DNA of 59,435 bases, taken from contig NW_003114673.1 of NCBI RefSeq assembly GCF_000003605.2, forward strand, positions 1 through 59,435, read 5' to 3'. The position numbers and the translations under genes were made by a program. The notes beneath the pieces are model-generated. The model did not search any database and was not told the origin of the DNA. It was given only the letters and a program-made list of their open reading frames with translations. Positions 13,034 to 26,150 of this stretch are shown here, piece by piece (the stretch's first letter is position 1; the number at the start of each line of letters is the position of its first letter). This stretch comes from Saccoglossus kowalevskii (Eukaryota; Hemichordata; Enteropneusta; Harrimaniidae).

Positions 13034-13967
13034 AGTAAAGCACAATCGTGCGTGGTTAGTACTTGCATGGGAGACTCCCTCAGTAAACAAGCTGTTGAAT
13101 TTATTTTCATCACACACATGTAAAACATATAAAAACACGTTCCTGCATTTTTTCTTACTGTGATGTCAATCATTTATAGTGGAAAATCGCGGAATTGTTG
13201 TAACTATTTTAATTTAATAAAAAGTTTTCAAAATCCTTCTAATTTTCAAGAACAAGTTGTTTATGTCGTCGGCACGTAGTGGGTTTTAAGCTGTTAACAC
13301 ACCGTTCAAAGTTGTTTAAAGTGATTGCAAAGTTGTGCAAAGTTATTACAAAGTTGGTAGATGTTCTCGTATGTATGACCTAAGTTGTTGGCATATAGAA
13401 ACGCGCAGTTGTAAAGTCGACAATTTTAATAAAATCAGTTGAAAGCTGCCTATATATGTTCACGTGAGCTGACTGTAAACTGGTAGAAAACGGTGTGCAA
13501 AGTTGAAAAAACGAACGAAATGTTGGCGAAGAAGCTTGTATATTTATCCTAAGTCATTGTAATGACAACCCCGCAGTTAAATGTTGAAAACATTAAGTAA
13601 ATGTATCGATAATGCCTCATATATAAGCAGATTATCAAAACAGCCAACCGAAAAATCGACAAAAATTAGTTACAAAGTTGTGAAAAGCGATTGTAAAGTT
13701 GGTAGTTTCAGTCGGAATTGGTACCTGTGATATCATATTAACAAGTCTCATAGTTAAAAGTTCGAAAATGTGAATAAATAGTTTTGTTAAATACTGTTAA
13801 ATTACCGTACTGTTACTCCAATTATGTCGAGGTCATAGTCAATTCTAGAAGTTACCTGTGCCAGCGATATCGATTTTAAAACATGCAAAACATGAAATAG
13901 CCGCCAAATCGGCTTAAATTTAAATAATTGATGCACCTGTGTGGTTAGGATACCGACAAATGTTTAA
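13034..13967 (+). repeat. Monomer 14, haplotype I
   Basis: CACGTGAGCTG and CTGGTAG mark it as the partner of monomer 2. Private AAAAACACG, GATGTTCTCG, AACGGTGTGC and ATTATGTCGAGG. Confidence 0.95.
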
Positions 13968-14904
13968 AGTAAAGCACAATCGTGCGTGGTTAGTACTTGC
14001 ATGGGAGACTCCCTCAGTAAACAAGCTGTTGAATTTATTTTCATCACACACATGTAAAACATATAAAACAACGTTCCTGCATTTTTTTCTTACTGTGATG
14101 TCAATCATTTATAGTGGAAAATCGCGGAATTGTTGTAACTATTTTAATTTAATAAAAAGTTTTCAAAATCCTTCTAATTTTCAAGAACAAGTTGTTTATG
14201 TCGTCGGCAGGTAGTGGGTTTTAAGCTGTTAACACACCGTTCAAAGTTGTTTAAAGTGATTGCAAAGTTGTGCAAAGTTATTACAAAGTTGGTAGATGTA
14301 TTCGTATGTATGACCTAAGTTGTTGGCATATAGAAACGCGCAGTTGTAAAGTCGACAAATTTAATAAATTCAGTTGGAAGCTGCCTATCGATGTTTACAT
14401 GAGCTGACTGTAAACTGTTAGAAAACAGTGTGCAAAGTTGAAAAAACGAACGAAATGTTGGCGAAGAAGCTTGTATATTTATCCTAAGTCATTGTAATGA
14501 CAACCCCGCAGTTAAATGTTGAAAACATTAAGTAAATGTATCGATAATGCCTCATATATAAGCAGATTATCAAAACAGCCAACCGAAAAATCGACAAAAA
14601 TTAGTTACAAAGTTGTGAAAAGCGATTGTAAAGTTGGTAGTTTCAGTCGGAATTGGTACCTGTGATATCATATTAACAAGTCTCATAGTTAAAAGTTCGA
14701 AAATGTGAATAAATAGTGTTGTTAAATACTGTTAAATTACCGTACTGTTACTCCAAGTATGTAGAGGTCATAGGTCAATTCTAGAAGTTACCTGTGCCAG
14801 CGATATCGATTTTAAAACATGCAAAAACATGAAATAGCCGCCAAATCGGCTTAAATTCAAATAGTTGATGCACCTGTGTGGTTAGGATACCGACAAATGT
14901 TTAA
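13968..14904 (+). repeat. Monomer 15, haplotype I
   Basis: Nearly identical to monomer 3 (GGCAGGTAG, AATAAATTCAG, six-T CATTTTTTTC), twelve units away. Private AATAGTGTTG. Confidence 0.95.
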
Positions 14905-15857
14905 AGTAAAGCACAATCGTGCGTGGTTAGTACTTGCATGGGAGACTCCCTCAGTAAACAAGCTGTTGAATTTATTTTCATCACACACATGTAAAACATA
15001 TAAAACAACGTTCCTTATAAAACAACGTTCCTGCATTTTTTCTTACTGTGATGTCAATCATTTATAGTGGAAAATCGCGGAATTGTTGTAACTATTTTAA
15101 TTTAATAAAAAGTTTTCAAAATCCTTCTAATTTTCAAGAACAAGTTGTTTATGTCGTCGGCACGTAGTGGGTTTTAAGCTGTTAACACACGGTTCAAAGT
15201 TGTTTAAAGTGATTGCAAAGTTGTGCAAAGTTATTACAAAGTTGGTAGATGTATTCGTATGTATGACCTAAGTTGTTGGCATATAGAAACGCGCAGTTGT
15301 AAAGTCGACAATTTTAATAAAATCAGTTGAAAGCTGCCTATAGATGTTCACATGAGCTGACTGTAAACTGTTAGAAAACAGGGTGCAAAGTTGAAAAAAC
15401 GAACGAAATGTTGGCGTAGAAGCTTGTATATTTATTCTAAGTCATTGTAATGACAACCTTTCAGTTAAATGTTGAAAACATTAAGTAAATGTGTCGATAA
15501 TGCCTCATATATGAGCAGATTATCAAATCAGCCAACCGAAAAATCGACAAAAATTAGTTACAAAGTTGTGAAAAGCGATTGTAAAGTTGGTAGTTTCATT
15601 CGGAATTGGTACCTGTGATATCATATTAACAAGTCTCATAGTTAAAAGTTCGAAAATGTGAAGAAATAGTTTTGTTAAATACTGTTAAATTACAGTACTG
15701 TTACTCCAAGTATGTAGAGGTCATAGGTCAATTCTAGAAGTTACCTGTGCCAGCGATATCGATTTTAAAACATGCAAAAACATGAAATAGCCGCCAAATC
15801 GGCTTAAATTCAAATAATTGATGCACCTGTGTGGTTAGGATATCGACAAATGTTTAA
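14905..15857 (+). repeat. Monomer 16 (953 bp) with a 17-bp tandem duplication
   Basis: Haplotype I 5S part. The extra length comes from the duplication at 14999-15032. It also has ACACGGTTC, GCGTAGAAGC, AACCTTTCAG and ATATGAGCAG. It ends with GGATATCGAC. Confidence 0.95.
14999..15032 (+). repeat. 17-bp tandem duplication
   Basis: TATAAAACAACGTTCCT occurs at 14999-15015 and again at 15016-15032 with no base between. Every other monomer has it once. It is a simple slippage-type event that accounts for the whole 17-bp excess of monomer 16. Confidence 0.97.
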
Positions 15858-16793
15858 AGTAAAGCACAATCGGGCCTGGTTAGTACTTGCATAAGAGACT
15901 CCTTCAATAAACAAGCTGTTGAATTTATTTTCATCACACACATGTAAAACATATAAAACAACGTTCCTGCATTCTTTCTTACTGTGATGTCAATCATTTA
16001 CAGTGGAAAATCGCGGAATTGTTGTAACTATTTTAATTTAATAAAAAGTTTTCAAAATCCTTCTAATTTTCAAGAACAAGTTGTTTATGTCGTCGGCACG
16101 TAGTGGGTTTTAAGCTGTTAACACACCGTTCAAAGTTGTTTAAAGTGATTGCAAAGTTGTGCAAAGTTATTACAAAGTTGGTAGATGTATTCGTATGTAT
16201 GACCTAAGTTGTTGGCATATAGAAACGCGCAGTTGTAAAGTCGACAAATTTAATAAAATCAGTTGAAAGCTGCCTATAGATGTTTACATGAGCTGATTGT
16301 AAACTGTTAGAAAACAGGGTGCAAAGTTGAAACAACGAACGAAATGTTGGCGAAGAAGCTTGTATATTTATCCTAAGTCATTGTAATGACAACCCCGCAG
16401 TTAAATGTTGAAAACATTAAGTAAATGTGTCGATAATGCCTCATATATAAGCAGATTATCACAACAGCCAACCGAAAAATCGACAAAAATTAGTTACAAA
16501 GTTGTGAAAAGCGATTGTAAAGTTGGTAGTTTCAGTCGGAATTGGTACCTGTGATATCATATTAACAAGTCTCATAGTTAAAAGTTCGAAAATGTGAATA
16601 AATAGTTTTGTTAAATACTGTTAAATTACCGTACTGTTACTCCAAGTATGTAGAGGTCATAGGTCAATTCTAGAAGTTACCTGTGCCAGCGATATCGATT
16701 TTAAAACATGCAAAAACATGAAATAGCCGCCAAATCGGCTTAAATTCAAATAGTTGATGCACCTGTGTGGTTAGGATACCGACAAATGTTTAA
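15858..16793 (+). repeat. Monomer 17, haplotype I variant
   Basis: CGGGCCTGG, CATAAGAGAC and TTCAATAAACAAG link it to monomers 5-7. The second half is ordinary haplotype I. Confidence 0.95.
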
Positions 16794-17729
16794 AGTAAAG
16801 CACAATCGTGCGTGGTTAGTACTTGCATGGGAGACTCCCTCAGTAAACAAGCTGTTGAATTTATTTTCACCACACACATGTAAAACATATAAAACAACGT
16901 TCCTGCATTTTTTCTTACTGTGATGTCAATCATTTATAGTGGAAAATCGCGGAATTGTTGTAACTATTTTAATTTAATAAAAAGTTTTCAAAATCCTTCT
17001 AATTTTCAAGAACAAGTTGTTTATGTCGTCGGCACGTAGTGGGTTTTAAGCTGTTAACACACGGTTCAAAGTTGTTTAAAGTGATTGCAAAGTTGTGCAA
17101 AGTTATTACAAAGTTGGTAGATGTATTCGTATGTATGACCTAAGTTGTTGGCATATAGAAACGCGCAGTTGTAAAGTCGACAAATTTAATAAAATCAGTT
17201 GGAAGCTGCCTATCGATGTTTACATGAGCTGACTGTAAACTGTTAAAAAACAGGGTGCAAAGTTGAAAAAACGAACGAAATGTTGGCGAAGAAGCTTGTA
17301 TATTTATCCTAAGTCATTGTAATGACAACCCCGCAGTTAAATGTTGAAAACATTAAGTAAATGTATCGATAATGCCTCATATATAAGCAGATTATCACAA
17401 CAGCCAACCGAAAAATCGACAAAAATTAGTTACAAAGTTGTGAAAAGCGATTGTAAAGTTGGTAGTTTCATTCGGAATTGGTACCTGTGATATCATATTA
17501 ACAAGTCTCATAGTTAAAAGTTCGAAAATGTGAATAAATAGTTTTGTTAAATACTGTTAAATTACCGTACTGTTACTCCAAGTATGTAGAGGTCATAGGT
17601 CAATTCTAGAAGTTACCTGTGCCAGCGATATCGATTTTAAAACATGCAAAAACATGAAATAGCCGCCAAATCGGCTTAAATTTAAATAATTGATGCACCT
17701 GTGTGGTTAGGATACCGACAAATGTTTAA
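16794..17729 (+). repeat. Monomer 18, haplotype I
   Basis: CGTGCGTGG with TTTTCACCACAC. ACACGGTTC is shared with monomer 16. Body of the TATCGATGTTTAC type. Confidence 0.95.
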
Positions 17730-18665
17730 AGTAAAGCACAATCGTGCGTGGTTAGTACTTGCATGGGAGACTCCCTCAGTAAACAAGCTGTTGAATTTAT
17801 TTTCATCACACACATGTAAAACATATAAAACAACGTTCCTGCATTTTTTCTTACTGTGATGTCAATCATGTATAGTGGAAAATCGCGGAATTGTTGTAAC
17901 TATTTTAATTTAATAAACAGTTTTCAAAATCCTTCTAATTTTCAAGAACAAGTTGTTTATGTCGTCGGCACGTAGTGGGTTTTAAGCTGTTAACACACCG
18001 TTCAAAGTTGTTTAAAGTGATTGCAAAGTTGTGCAAAGTTATTACAAAGTTGGTAGATGTATTCGTATGTATGACCTAAGTTGTTGGCATATAGAAACGC
18101 GCAGTTGTAAAGTCGACAAATTTAATAAAATCAGTTGGAAGCTGCCTATCGATGTTTACATGAGCTGACTGTAAACTGTTAAAAAACAGGGTGCAAAGTT
18201 GAAAAAACGAACGAAATGTTGGCGAAGAAGCTTGTATATTTATCCTAAGTCATTGTAATGACAACCCCGCAGTTAAATGTTGAAAACATTAAGTAAATGT
18301 ATCGATAATGCCTCATATATAAGCAGATTATCACAACAGCCAACCGAAAAATCGACAAAAAATAGTTACAAAGTTGTGAAAAGCGATTGTAAAGTTGGTA
18401 GTTTCATTCGGAATTGGTACCTGTGATATCATATTAACAAGTCTCATAGTTAAAAGTTCGAAAATGTGAATAAATATTTTTAGTAAAAACTGTTAAATTA
18501 CCGTACTGTTACTCCAAGTATGTAGAGGTCATAGGTCAATTCTAGAAGTTACCTGTGCCAGCGATATCGATTTTAAAACATGCAAAAACATGAAATAGCC
18601 GCCAATTCGGCTTAATTTCAAATAATCCATGCAGCTGTGTGGTTAGGTCACCGACAAATGTTTAA
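17730..18665 (+). repeat. Monomer 19, haplotype I to II
   Basis: Haplotype I start, CATGTATAGTGG, AACAGTTTTC, TTTTTAGTAAAAACTG. The run-up to the next copy is haplotype II. Confidence 0.95.
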
Positions 18666-19600
18666 AGTAAAGCACAATCGGGCGTGGTTAGTACTTGCAT
18701 GTGAGACTCCCTCAGTAATCGAGCTGTTGAATTTTTTTTCATCACACACATGTAAAACATATAAAACAACGTTCCTGCATTATTTCTTACTGTGATGTAA
18801 ATCATTTATAGTGGAAATCGCGGAATTGTTGTAACTATTTTAATTTAATAAAAAGTTTTCAAAATCCTTCTAATTTTCAAGAACAAGTTGTTTATGTCGT
18901 CGGCACGTAGTGGGTTTTAAGCTGTTAACAAACCGTTCAAAGTTGTTTAAAGTGATTGCAAAGTTGTGCAAAGTTATTACATAGTTGGTAGATGTATTTA
19001 TATGTATGACCTAAGTTGTTGGCATATAGAAACGCGCAGTTGTAAAGTCGACAAATTTAATAAAATCAGTTGGAAACTGCCTATAGATGTTTACATGAGC
19101 TGACTGTAAACTGTTAGAAAACAGGGTGCAAAGTTGAAAAAACGAACGAAATGTTGGCGAAGAAGCTTGTATATTTATCCTAAGTCATTGTAATGACAAC
19201 CCCGCAGTTAAATGTTGAAAACATTAAGTAAATGTATCGATAATGCCTCATATATAAGCAGATTATCACAACAGCCAACCGAAAAATCGACAAAAATTAG
19301 TTACAAAGTTGTGAAAAGCGATTGTAAAGTTGGTAGCTTCATTCGGAATTGGTACCTGTGATATCATATTAACAAGTCTCATAGTTAAAAGTTCGAAAAT
19401 GTGAATAAATAGTTTTTTTAAATACTGTTAAATTACCGTACTGTTACTCCAAGTATGTAGAGGTCATAGGTCAATTCTAGAAGTTACCTGTGCCAGCAAT
19501 ATCGATTTTAAAACATGCAAAAACATGAAATAGCAACCAATTCGGCTTAATTTCAAATAGTCCTTGCAGCTATGTGGTTAGGTCACCGACAAATGTTTAA
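18666..19600 (+). repeat. Monomer 20, haplotype II
   Basis: CATGTGAGAC and AATCGAG. CATTATTTC and GTGGAAATCG are shared with monomers 32 and 37. Private ACAAACCG, ACATAGTTGG, GTATTTATATG and TAGCAACC. Confidence 0.95.
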
Positions 19601-20535
19601 AGTAAAGCACAATCGGGCCTGGTTAGTACTTGCATGGGAGAGTCCCTCAGTAAACAAGCTGTTGAATTTTTTTCATCACACACATGTAAAACATATAAAA
19701 CAACGTTCCTGCATTTTTTCTTACTGTGATGTCAATCATTTATAGCGGAAGATCGCGGAATTGTTCTAACTATTTTAATTTAATAAAAAGTTTTCAAAAT
19801 CCTTCTAATTTTCAAGAACAAGTTGTTTATGTCGTCGGCACGTAGTGGGTTTTAAGCTGTTAACACACCGTTCAAAGTTGTTTAAAGTGATTGCAAAGTT
19901 GTGCAAAGTTATTACAAAGTTGGTAGATGTATTCGTATGTATGACCTAAGTTGTTGGCATATAGAAACGCGCAGTTGTAAAGTCGACAATTTTAATAAAA
20001 TCAGTTGAAAGCTGCCTATAGATGTTCACATGAGCTGACTGTAAACTGTTAGAAAACAGTGTGCAAAGTTGAAAAAACGAACGAAATTTTGGCGAAGAAG
20101 CTTGTATATTTATCCTAAGTCATTGTAATGACAACCCCGCAGTTAAATGTTGAAAACATTAAGTAAATGTGTCGATAATGCCTCATATATAAGCAGATTA
20201 TCACAACAGCCAACCGAAAAATCGACAAAAATTAGTTACAAAGTTGTGAAAAGCGATTGTAAAGTTGGTAGTTTCAGTCGGAATTGGTACCTGTGATATC
20301 ATATTAACAAGTCTCATAGTTAAAAGTTCGAAAATGTGAATAAATAGTTTTGTTAAATACTGTTAAATTACCGTACTGTTATTCCAAGTATGTAGAGGTC
20401 GTAGGTCAATTCTAGAAGTTATTTGTGCCAGCGATATCGATTTTAAAACATGCACAAACATGAAATAGCCGCCAAATCGGCTTAAATTCAGATAGTTGAT
20501 GCACCTGTGTGGTTAGGATACCGACAAATGTTTAA
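19601..20535 (+). repeat. Monomer 21, haplotype III
   Basis: CGGGCCTGG with GGAGAGTCCC. GCGGAAGATCGCGG, TTGTTCTAAC, GAAATTTTGG and GTTATTTGTGCC. It ends as haplotype I. Confidence 0.95.
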
Positions 20536-21471
20536 AGTAAAGCACAATCGGGCGTGGTTAGTACTTGCATATGAGACTCAGTCAGTAATCGAGCTGTTGA
20601 ATTTTTTTTCATCACACACATGTAAAACACATAAAACAACGTTCCTGCATTCTTTCTTACTGTGATGTCAATCATTTATAGTGGAAAATCGCGGAATTGT
20701 TGTAACTATTTTAATTTAATAAAAAGTTTTCAAAATCCTTCTAATTTTCAAGAACAAGTTGTTTATGTCGTCGGCACGTAGTGGGTTTTAAGCTGTTAAC
20801 ACATCGTTCAAAGTTGTTTAAAGTGATTGCAAAGTTGTGCAAAGTTATTACAAAGTTGGTAGATGTATTCGTATGTATGACCTAAGTTGTTGGCATATAG
20901 AAACGCGCAGTTGTAAAGTCGACAATTTTAATAAAATCAGTTGAAAGCTGCCTATAGATGTTCACATGAGCTGACTGTAAACTGTTAGAAAACAGTGTGC
21001 AAAGTTGAAAAAACGAACAAAATGTTGGCGAAGAAGCTTGTATATTTATCCTAAGTCATTGTAATGACAACCCCGCAGTTAAATGTTGAAAACATTAAGT
21101 AAATGTGTCGATAATGCCTCATATATAAGCAGATTATCAAAACAGCCAACCGAAAAATCGACAAAAATTAGTTACAAAGTTGTGAAAAGCGATTGTAAAG
21201 TTGGTAGTTTCAGTCGGAATTGGTACCTGTGATATCATATTAACAAGTCTCATAGTTAAAAGTTCGAAAATGTGAATAAATAGTTTTGTTAAATACTGTT
21301 AAATTACCGTACTGTTACTCCAAGTATGTAGAGGTCATAGGTCAATTCTAGAAGTTACCTGTGCCAGCGATATCGATTTTAAAACATGCACAAACATGAA
21401 ATAGCCGCCAAATCGGCTTAATTTCATATAATCCTTGCAGCTGTGTGGTTAGGTCACCGCCAAATGTTTAA
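20536..21471 (+). repeat. Monomer 22, I/II recombinant 5S module
   Basis: Haplotype I run-up (GGATACC), then CGGGCGTGG, CATATGAGACTCAG and AATCGAG of haplotype II. It also has AAAACACATAAAAC and CGAACAAAATG. Confidence 0.95.
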
Positions 21472-22405
21472 AGTAAAGCACAATCGGGCGAGGTTAGTAC
21501 TTGCATGTGAGACTCCCTCAGTAATCGAGCTGTTGAATTTTTTTTCATCACACACATGTAAAACATATAAAACAACGTTCCTGCATTCTTTCTTACTGTG
21601 ATGTCAATCATTTATAGTGGAAAATCGCGGAATTGTTGTAACTATATTAATTTATAAAAGTTTTCAAAATCCTTCTAATTTTCAAGAACAAGTTGTTCAT
21701 GTCGTCGGCACGTAGTGTGTTTTAAGCTGTTAACACACCGTTCAAAGTTGTTTAAAGTGATTGCAAAGTTGTGCAAAGTTATTACAAAGTTGGTAGATGT
21801 ATTCGTATGTATGACCTAAGTTGTTGGCATATAGAAACGCGCAGTTGTAAAGTCGACAATTTTAATAAAATCAGCTGAAAGCTGCCTATAGATGTAAACA
21901 TGAGCTGACTGTAAACTGTTAGAAAACAGTGTGCAAAGTTGAAAAAACGAACGAAATGTTGGCGAAGAAGCTTGTATATTTATCCCAAGTCATTGTAATG
22001 ACAACCCCGCAGTTAAATGTTGAAAACATTAAGTAAATGTGTCGATAATGCCTCATATATAAGCAGATTATCACAACAGCCAACCGAAAAATCGACAAAA
22101 ATTGGTTACAAAGTTGTGAAAAGCGATTGTAAAGTTGGTAGTTTCAGTCGGAATTGGTACCTGTGATATCATATTAACAAGTCTCATAGTTAAAAGTTCG
22201 AAAATGTGAATAAATAGTTTTGTTAAATACTGTTAAATTACCGTACTGTTACTCCAAGTATGTAGAGGTCATAGGTCAATTCTAGAAGTTACCTGTGCCA
22301 GCGATATCGATTTTAAAACATGCAAAAACATGAAATAGCCGGCAAATCGGCTTAAATTCAAATAGTTGATGCACCTGTGTGGTTAGGATACCGACAAATG
22401 CTTAA
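21472..22405 (+). repeat. Monomer 23, haplotype II
   Basis: CGGGCGAGG breaks the usual CGTGG. CTATATTAATTTATAAAAG, AGTGTGTTTT, ATCAGCTGAAAG, GATGTAAACATG and TATCCCAAG are private. Confidence 0.95.
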
Positions 22406-23340
22406 AGTAAAGCACAATCGTGCGTGGTTAGTACTTGCATGAGAGACTTCCTCAGTAAACAAGCTGTTGAATTTATTTTCATCACACACATGTAAAACAT
22501 ATAAAACAACGTTCGTGCATTTTTTCTTACTGTGATGTCAATCATTTATAGTGGAAAATCGCGGAATTGTTGTAACTATTTTAATTTAATAAAAAGTTTT
22601 CAAAATCCTTCTAATTTTCAAGAACAAGTTGTTTATGTCGTCGGCACGTAGTGGGTTTTAAGCTGTTAACACACCGTTCAAAGTTGTTTAAAGTGATTGC
22701 AAAGTTGTGCAAAGTTATTACAAAGTTGGTAGATGTATTCGTATGTATGACCTACGTTGTTGGCATATAGAAACGCACAGTTGTAAAGTCGACAAATTTG
22801 ATAAAATCAGTTGAAAGCTGCCTATAGATGTTCACATGAGCTGACGTAAACTGTTAGAAAACAGTGTGCAAAGTTGCAAAAACGAACGAAATGTTGGCGA
22901 AGAAGCTTGTATATTTATCCTAAGTCATTGTATTGACAACCCCGCAGTTAAATGTTGAAAACATTAAGTAAATGTATCGATAATGCCTCATATATAAGCA
23001 GATTATCACAACAGCCAACCGAAAAATCGACAAAAATTGGTTACAAAGTTGTGAAAAGCGATTGTAAAGTTGGTAGTTTCAGTCGGAATTGGTACCTGTG
23101 ATATCATATTAACAAGTCTCATAGTTAAAAGTTCGAAAATGTGAATAAATAGTTTTGTTAAATACTGTTAAATTACCGTACTGTTACTCCAAGTATGTAG
23201 AGGTCATAGGTCAATTCTAGAAGTTATTTGTGCCAGCGATATCGATTTTAAAACATGCACAAACATGAAATAGCCGCCAAATCGTCTTAAATTCAAATAG
23301 TTGATGCACCTGTGTGGTTAGGATACCGACAAATGTTTAA
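22406..23340 (+). repeat. Monomer 24, haplotype I
   Basis: CATGAGAGACTTCC, preceded by AATGCTTAAAG. GTTCGTGCAT, CCTACGTTG, GCTGACGTAAAC and GTTGCAAAAACG; the GTCATTGTAATGAC palindrome is broken. Confidence 0.95.
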
Positions 23341-24276
23341 AGTAAAGCACAATCGGGCGTGGTTAGTACTTGCATGTGAGACTCAGTCAGTAATCGAGCT
23401 GTTGAATTTTTTTTCATCACACACATGTAAAACATATAAAACAACGTTCCTGCATTCTTTCTTACTGTGATGTCAATCATTTATAGTGGAAAATCGCGGA
23501 ATTGTTGTAACTATTTTAATTTAATAAAAAGTTTTCAAAATCCTTCTAATTTTCAAGAACAAGTTGTTTATGTCGTCGGCACGTAGTGGGTTTTAAGCTG
23601 TTAACACACCGTTCAAAGTTGTTTAAAGTGATTGCAAAGTTGTGCAAAGTTATTACAAAGTTGGTAGATGTATTCGTATGTATGACCTAAGTTGTTGGCA
23701 TATAGAAACGCGCAGTTGTAAAGTCGACAATTTTAATAAAATCAGTTGAAAGCTGCCTATAGATGTTCACATGAGCTGACTGTAATCTGTTAGAAAACAG
23801 TGTGCAAAGTTGAAAAAACGAACGAAATTTTGGCGAAGAAGCTTGTATATTTATCCTAAGTCATTGTAATGACAACCCCGCAGTTAAATGTTGAAAACAT
23901 TAAGTAAATGTGTCGATAATGCCTCATATATAAGCAGATTATCACAACAGCCAACCGAAAAATCGACAAAAATTAGTTACAAAGTTGTGAAAAGCGATTG
24001 TAAAGTTGGTAGTTTCAGTCGGAATTGGTACCTGTGATATCATATTAACAAGTCTCATAGTTAAAAGTTCGAAAATGTGAATAAATAGTTTTGTTAAATA
24101 CTGTTAAATTACCGTACTGTTACTCCAAGTATGTAGAGGTCATAGGTCAATTCTAGAAGTTACCTGTGCCAGCGATATCGATTTTAAAACATGCACAAAC
24201 ATGAAATAGCCGCCAAATCGGCTTAAATTCAAATAGTTGATGCACCTGTGTGGTTAGGATACCGACAAATGTTTAA
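23341..24276 (+). repeat. Monomer 25, I/II recombinant 5S module
   Basis: GGATACC run-up with CATGTGAGACTCAGTCAG and AATCGAG, the same combination as monomers 22 and 26. Private CTGTAATCTG and GAAATTTTGG. Confidence 0.95.
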
Positions 24277-25215
24277 AGTAAAGCACAATCGGGCGTGGTT
24301 AGTACTTGCATGTGAGACTCAGTCAGTAATCATGCTGTTGAATTTTTTTTCATCACACACATGTAAAACATATAAAACAACGTTCCTGCATTCTTTCTTA
24401 CTGTGATGTCAATCATTTATAGTGGAAAATCGCGGAATTGTTGTAACTATTTTAATTTAATAAAAAGTTTTCAAAATCCTTCTAATTTTCAAGAACAAGT
24501 TGTTTATGTCGTCGGCACGTAGTGGGTTTTAAGCTGTTAACACACCGTTCAAAGTTGTTTAAAGTGATTGCAAAGTTGTGCAAAGTTATTACAAAGTTGG
24601 TAGATGTATTCGTATGTATGACCTAAGTTGTTTGCATATAGAAACGCGCAGTTGTAAAGTCGACAATTTTAATAAAATCAGTTGAAAGCTGCCTATAGAT
24701 GTTCACATGAGCTGACTGTAAACTATTAGAAAACAGTGTGCAAAGTTGAAAAAACGAACGAAATGTTGGCGTAGAAGCTTGTATATTTATCCTAAGTCAT
24801 TGTAATGACAACCCCGCAGTTAAATGTTGAAAACATTAAGTAAATGTGTCGATAATGCCTCATATATAAGCAGATTATCACAACAGCCAACCGAAAAATC
24901 GACAAAAATTAGTTACAAAGTTGTGAAAAGCGATTGTAAAGTTGGTAGTTTCAGTCGGAATTGGTACCTGTGATATCATATTAACAAGTCTCATAGTTAA
25001 AAGTTCGAAAATGTGAATAAATAGTTTTGTTAAATACTGTTAAATTACCGTACTGTTTCTCCAAGTATGTAGAGGTCATAGGTCAATTCTAGAAGTTACC
25101 TGTGCCAGCGATATCGATTTTAAAACATGCAAAAACATGAAATAGCCGCCAAATCGGCTTAAATTCAAATAGTTGATGCACCTGTGTGGTTAGGATACCG
25201 ACAAATGTTTATTAA
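24277..25215 (+). repeat. Monomer 26 (939 bp), I/II recombinant
   Basis: As monomer 25 but AATCATGCTG. TTTGCATATA, CTATTAG and GCGTAGAAGC. A 3-bp insertion gives TTTATTAAAGTAAAGC just before the next 5S module. Confidence 0.95.
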
Positions 25216-26150
25216 AGTAAAGCACAATCGTGCGTGGTTAGTACTTGCATGGGAGACTCCCTCAGTAAACAAGCTGTTGAATTTATTTTCATCACACACA
25301 TGTAAAACATATAAAACAACGTTCCTGCATTTTTTCTTACTGTGATGTCAATCATTTATAGTGGAAAATCGCGGAATTGTTGTAACTATTTTAATTTAAT
25401 AAACAGTTTTCAAAATCCTTCTAATTTTCAAGAACAAGTTGTTTATGTCGTCGGCACGTAGTGGGCTTTAAGCTGTTAACACACCGTTCAAAGTTGTTTA
25501 AAGTGATTGCAAAGTTGTGCAAAGTTGTTACAAAGTTGGTAGATGTATTCGTATGTATGACCTGAGTTGTTGGCATATAGAAACGCGCAGTTGTAAAGTC
25601 GACAATTTTAATAAAATCAGTTGAAAGCTGCCTATAGATGTTCACATGAGCTGACTGTTAACTGTTAGAAAACAGTGTGCAAAGTTGAAAAAACGAACGA
25701 AATGTTGGCGTAGAAGCTGGTATATTTATCCTAAGTCATTGTAATGACAACCCCGCAGTTAAATGTTGAAAACATTAAGTAAATGTGTCGATAATGCCTC
25801 ATATATAAGCAGATTATCACAACAGCCAACCGAAAAATCGACAAAAATTAGTTACAAAGTTGTGAAAAGCGATTGTAAAGTTGGTAGTTTCAGTCGGAAT
25901 TGGTACCTGTGATATCATATTAACAAGTCTCTTAGTTAAAAGTTCGAAAATGTGAATAAATATTTGTTTAAATACTGATAAATTACCGTACTGTAACTCC
26001 AAGTATGTAGAGGTCATAGGTCAATTCTAGAAGTTACCTGTGCCAGCAATATCGATTGTAAAACATGCAAAAACATGAATTAGCCGCCAAATCGGCTTAA
26101 TTTCAAATAATCCATGCAGCTGTGTGGTTAGGTCACCGACAAATGTTTAA
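25216..26150 (+). repeat. Monomer 27, haplotype I
   Basis: GGGCTTTAAGC, AGTTGTTACAAAG, GTAGAAGCTGG (HindIII lost). First of the TATTTGTTTAAATACTG plus CTGTAACTCC subfamily. GATTGTAAAAC and GAATTAGCC near the end. Confidence 0.95.

Noticed and set aside
25817-26017. A 66-codon minus-strand open frame that recurs nearly identically (also near 26749, 27684, 31788, 35531, 50281, 51216, 54955, 58692).
   Set aside because: It recurs only because the monomer recurs and is open only in the subfamily with CTGTAACTCC. Other monomers carry frame-breaking changes in the same place. It has no recognisable domain, and its AT-driven composition looks non-coding.
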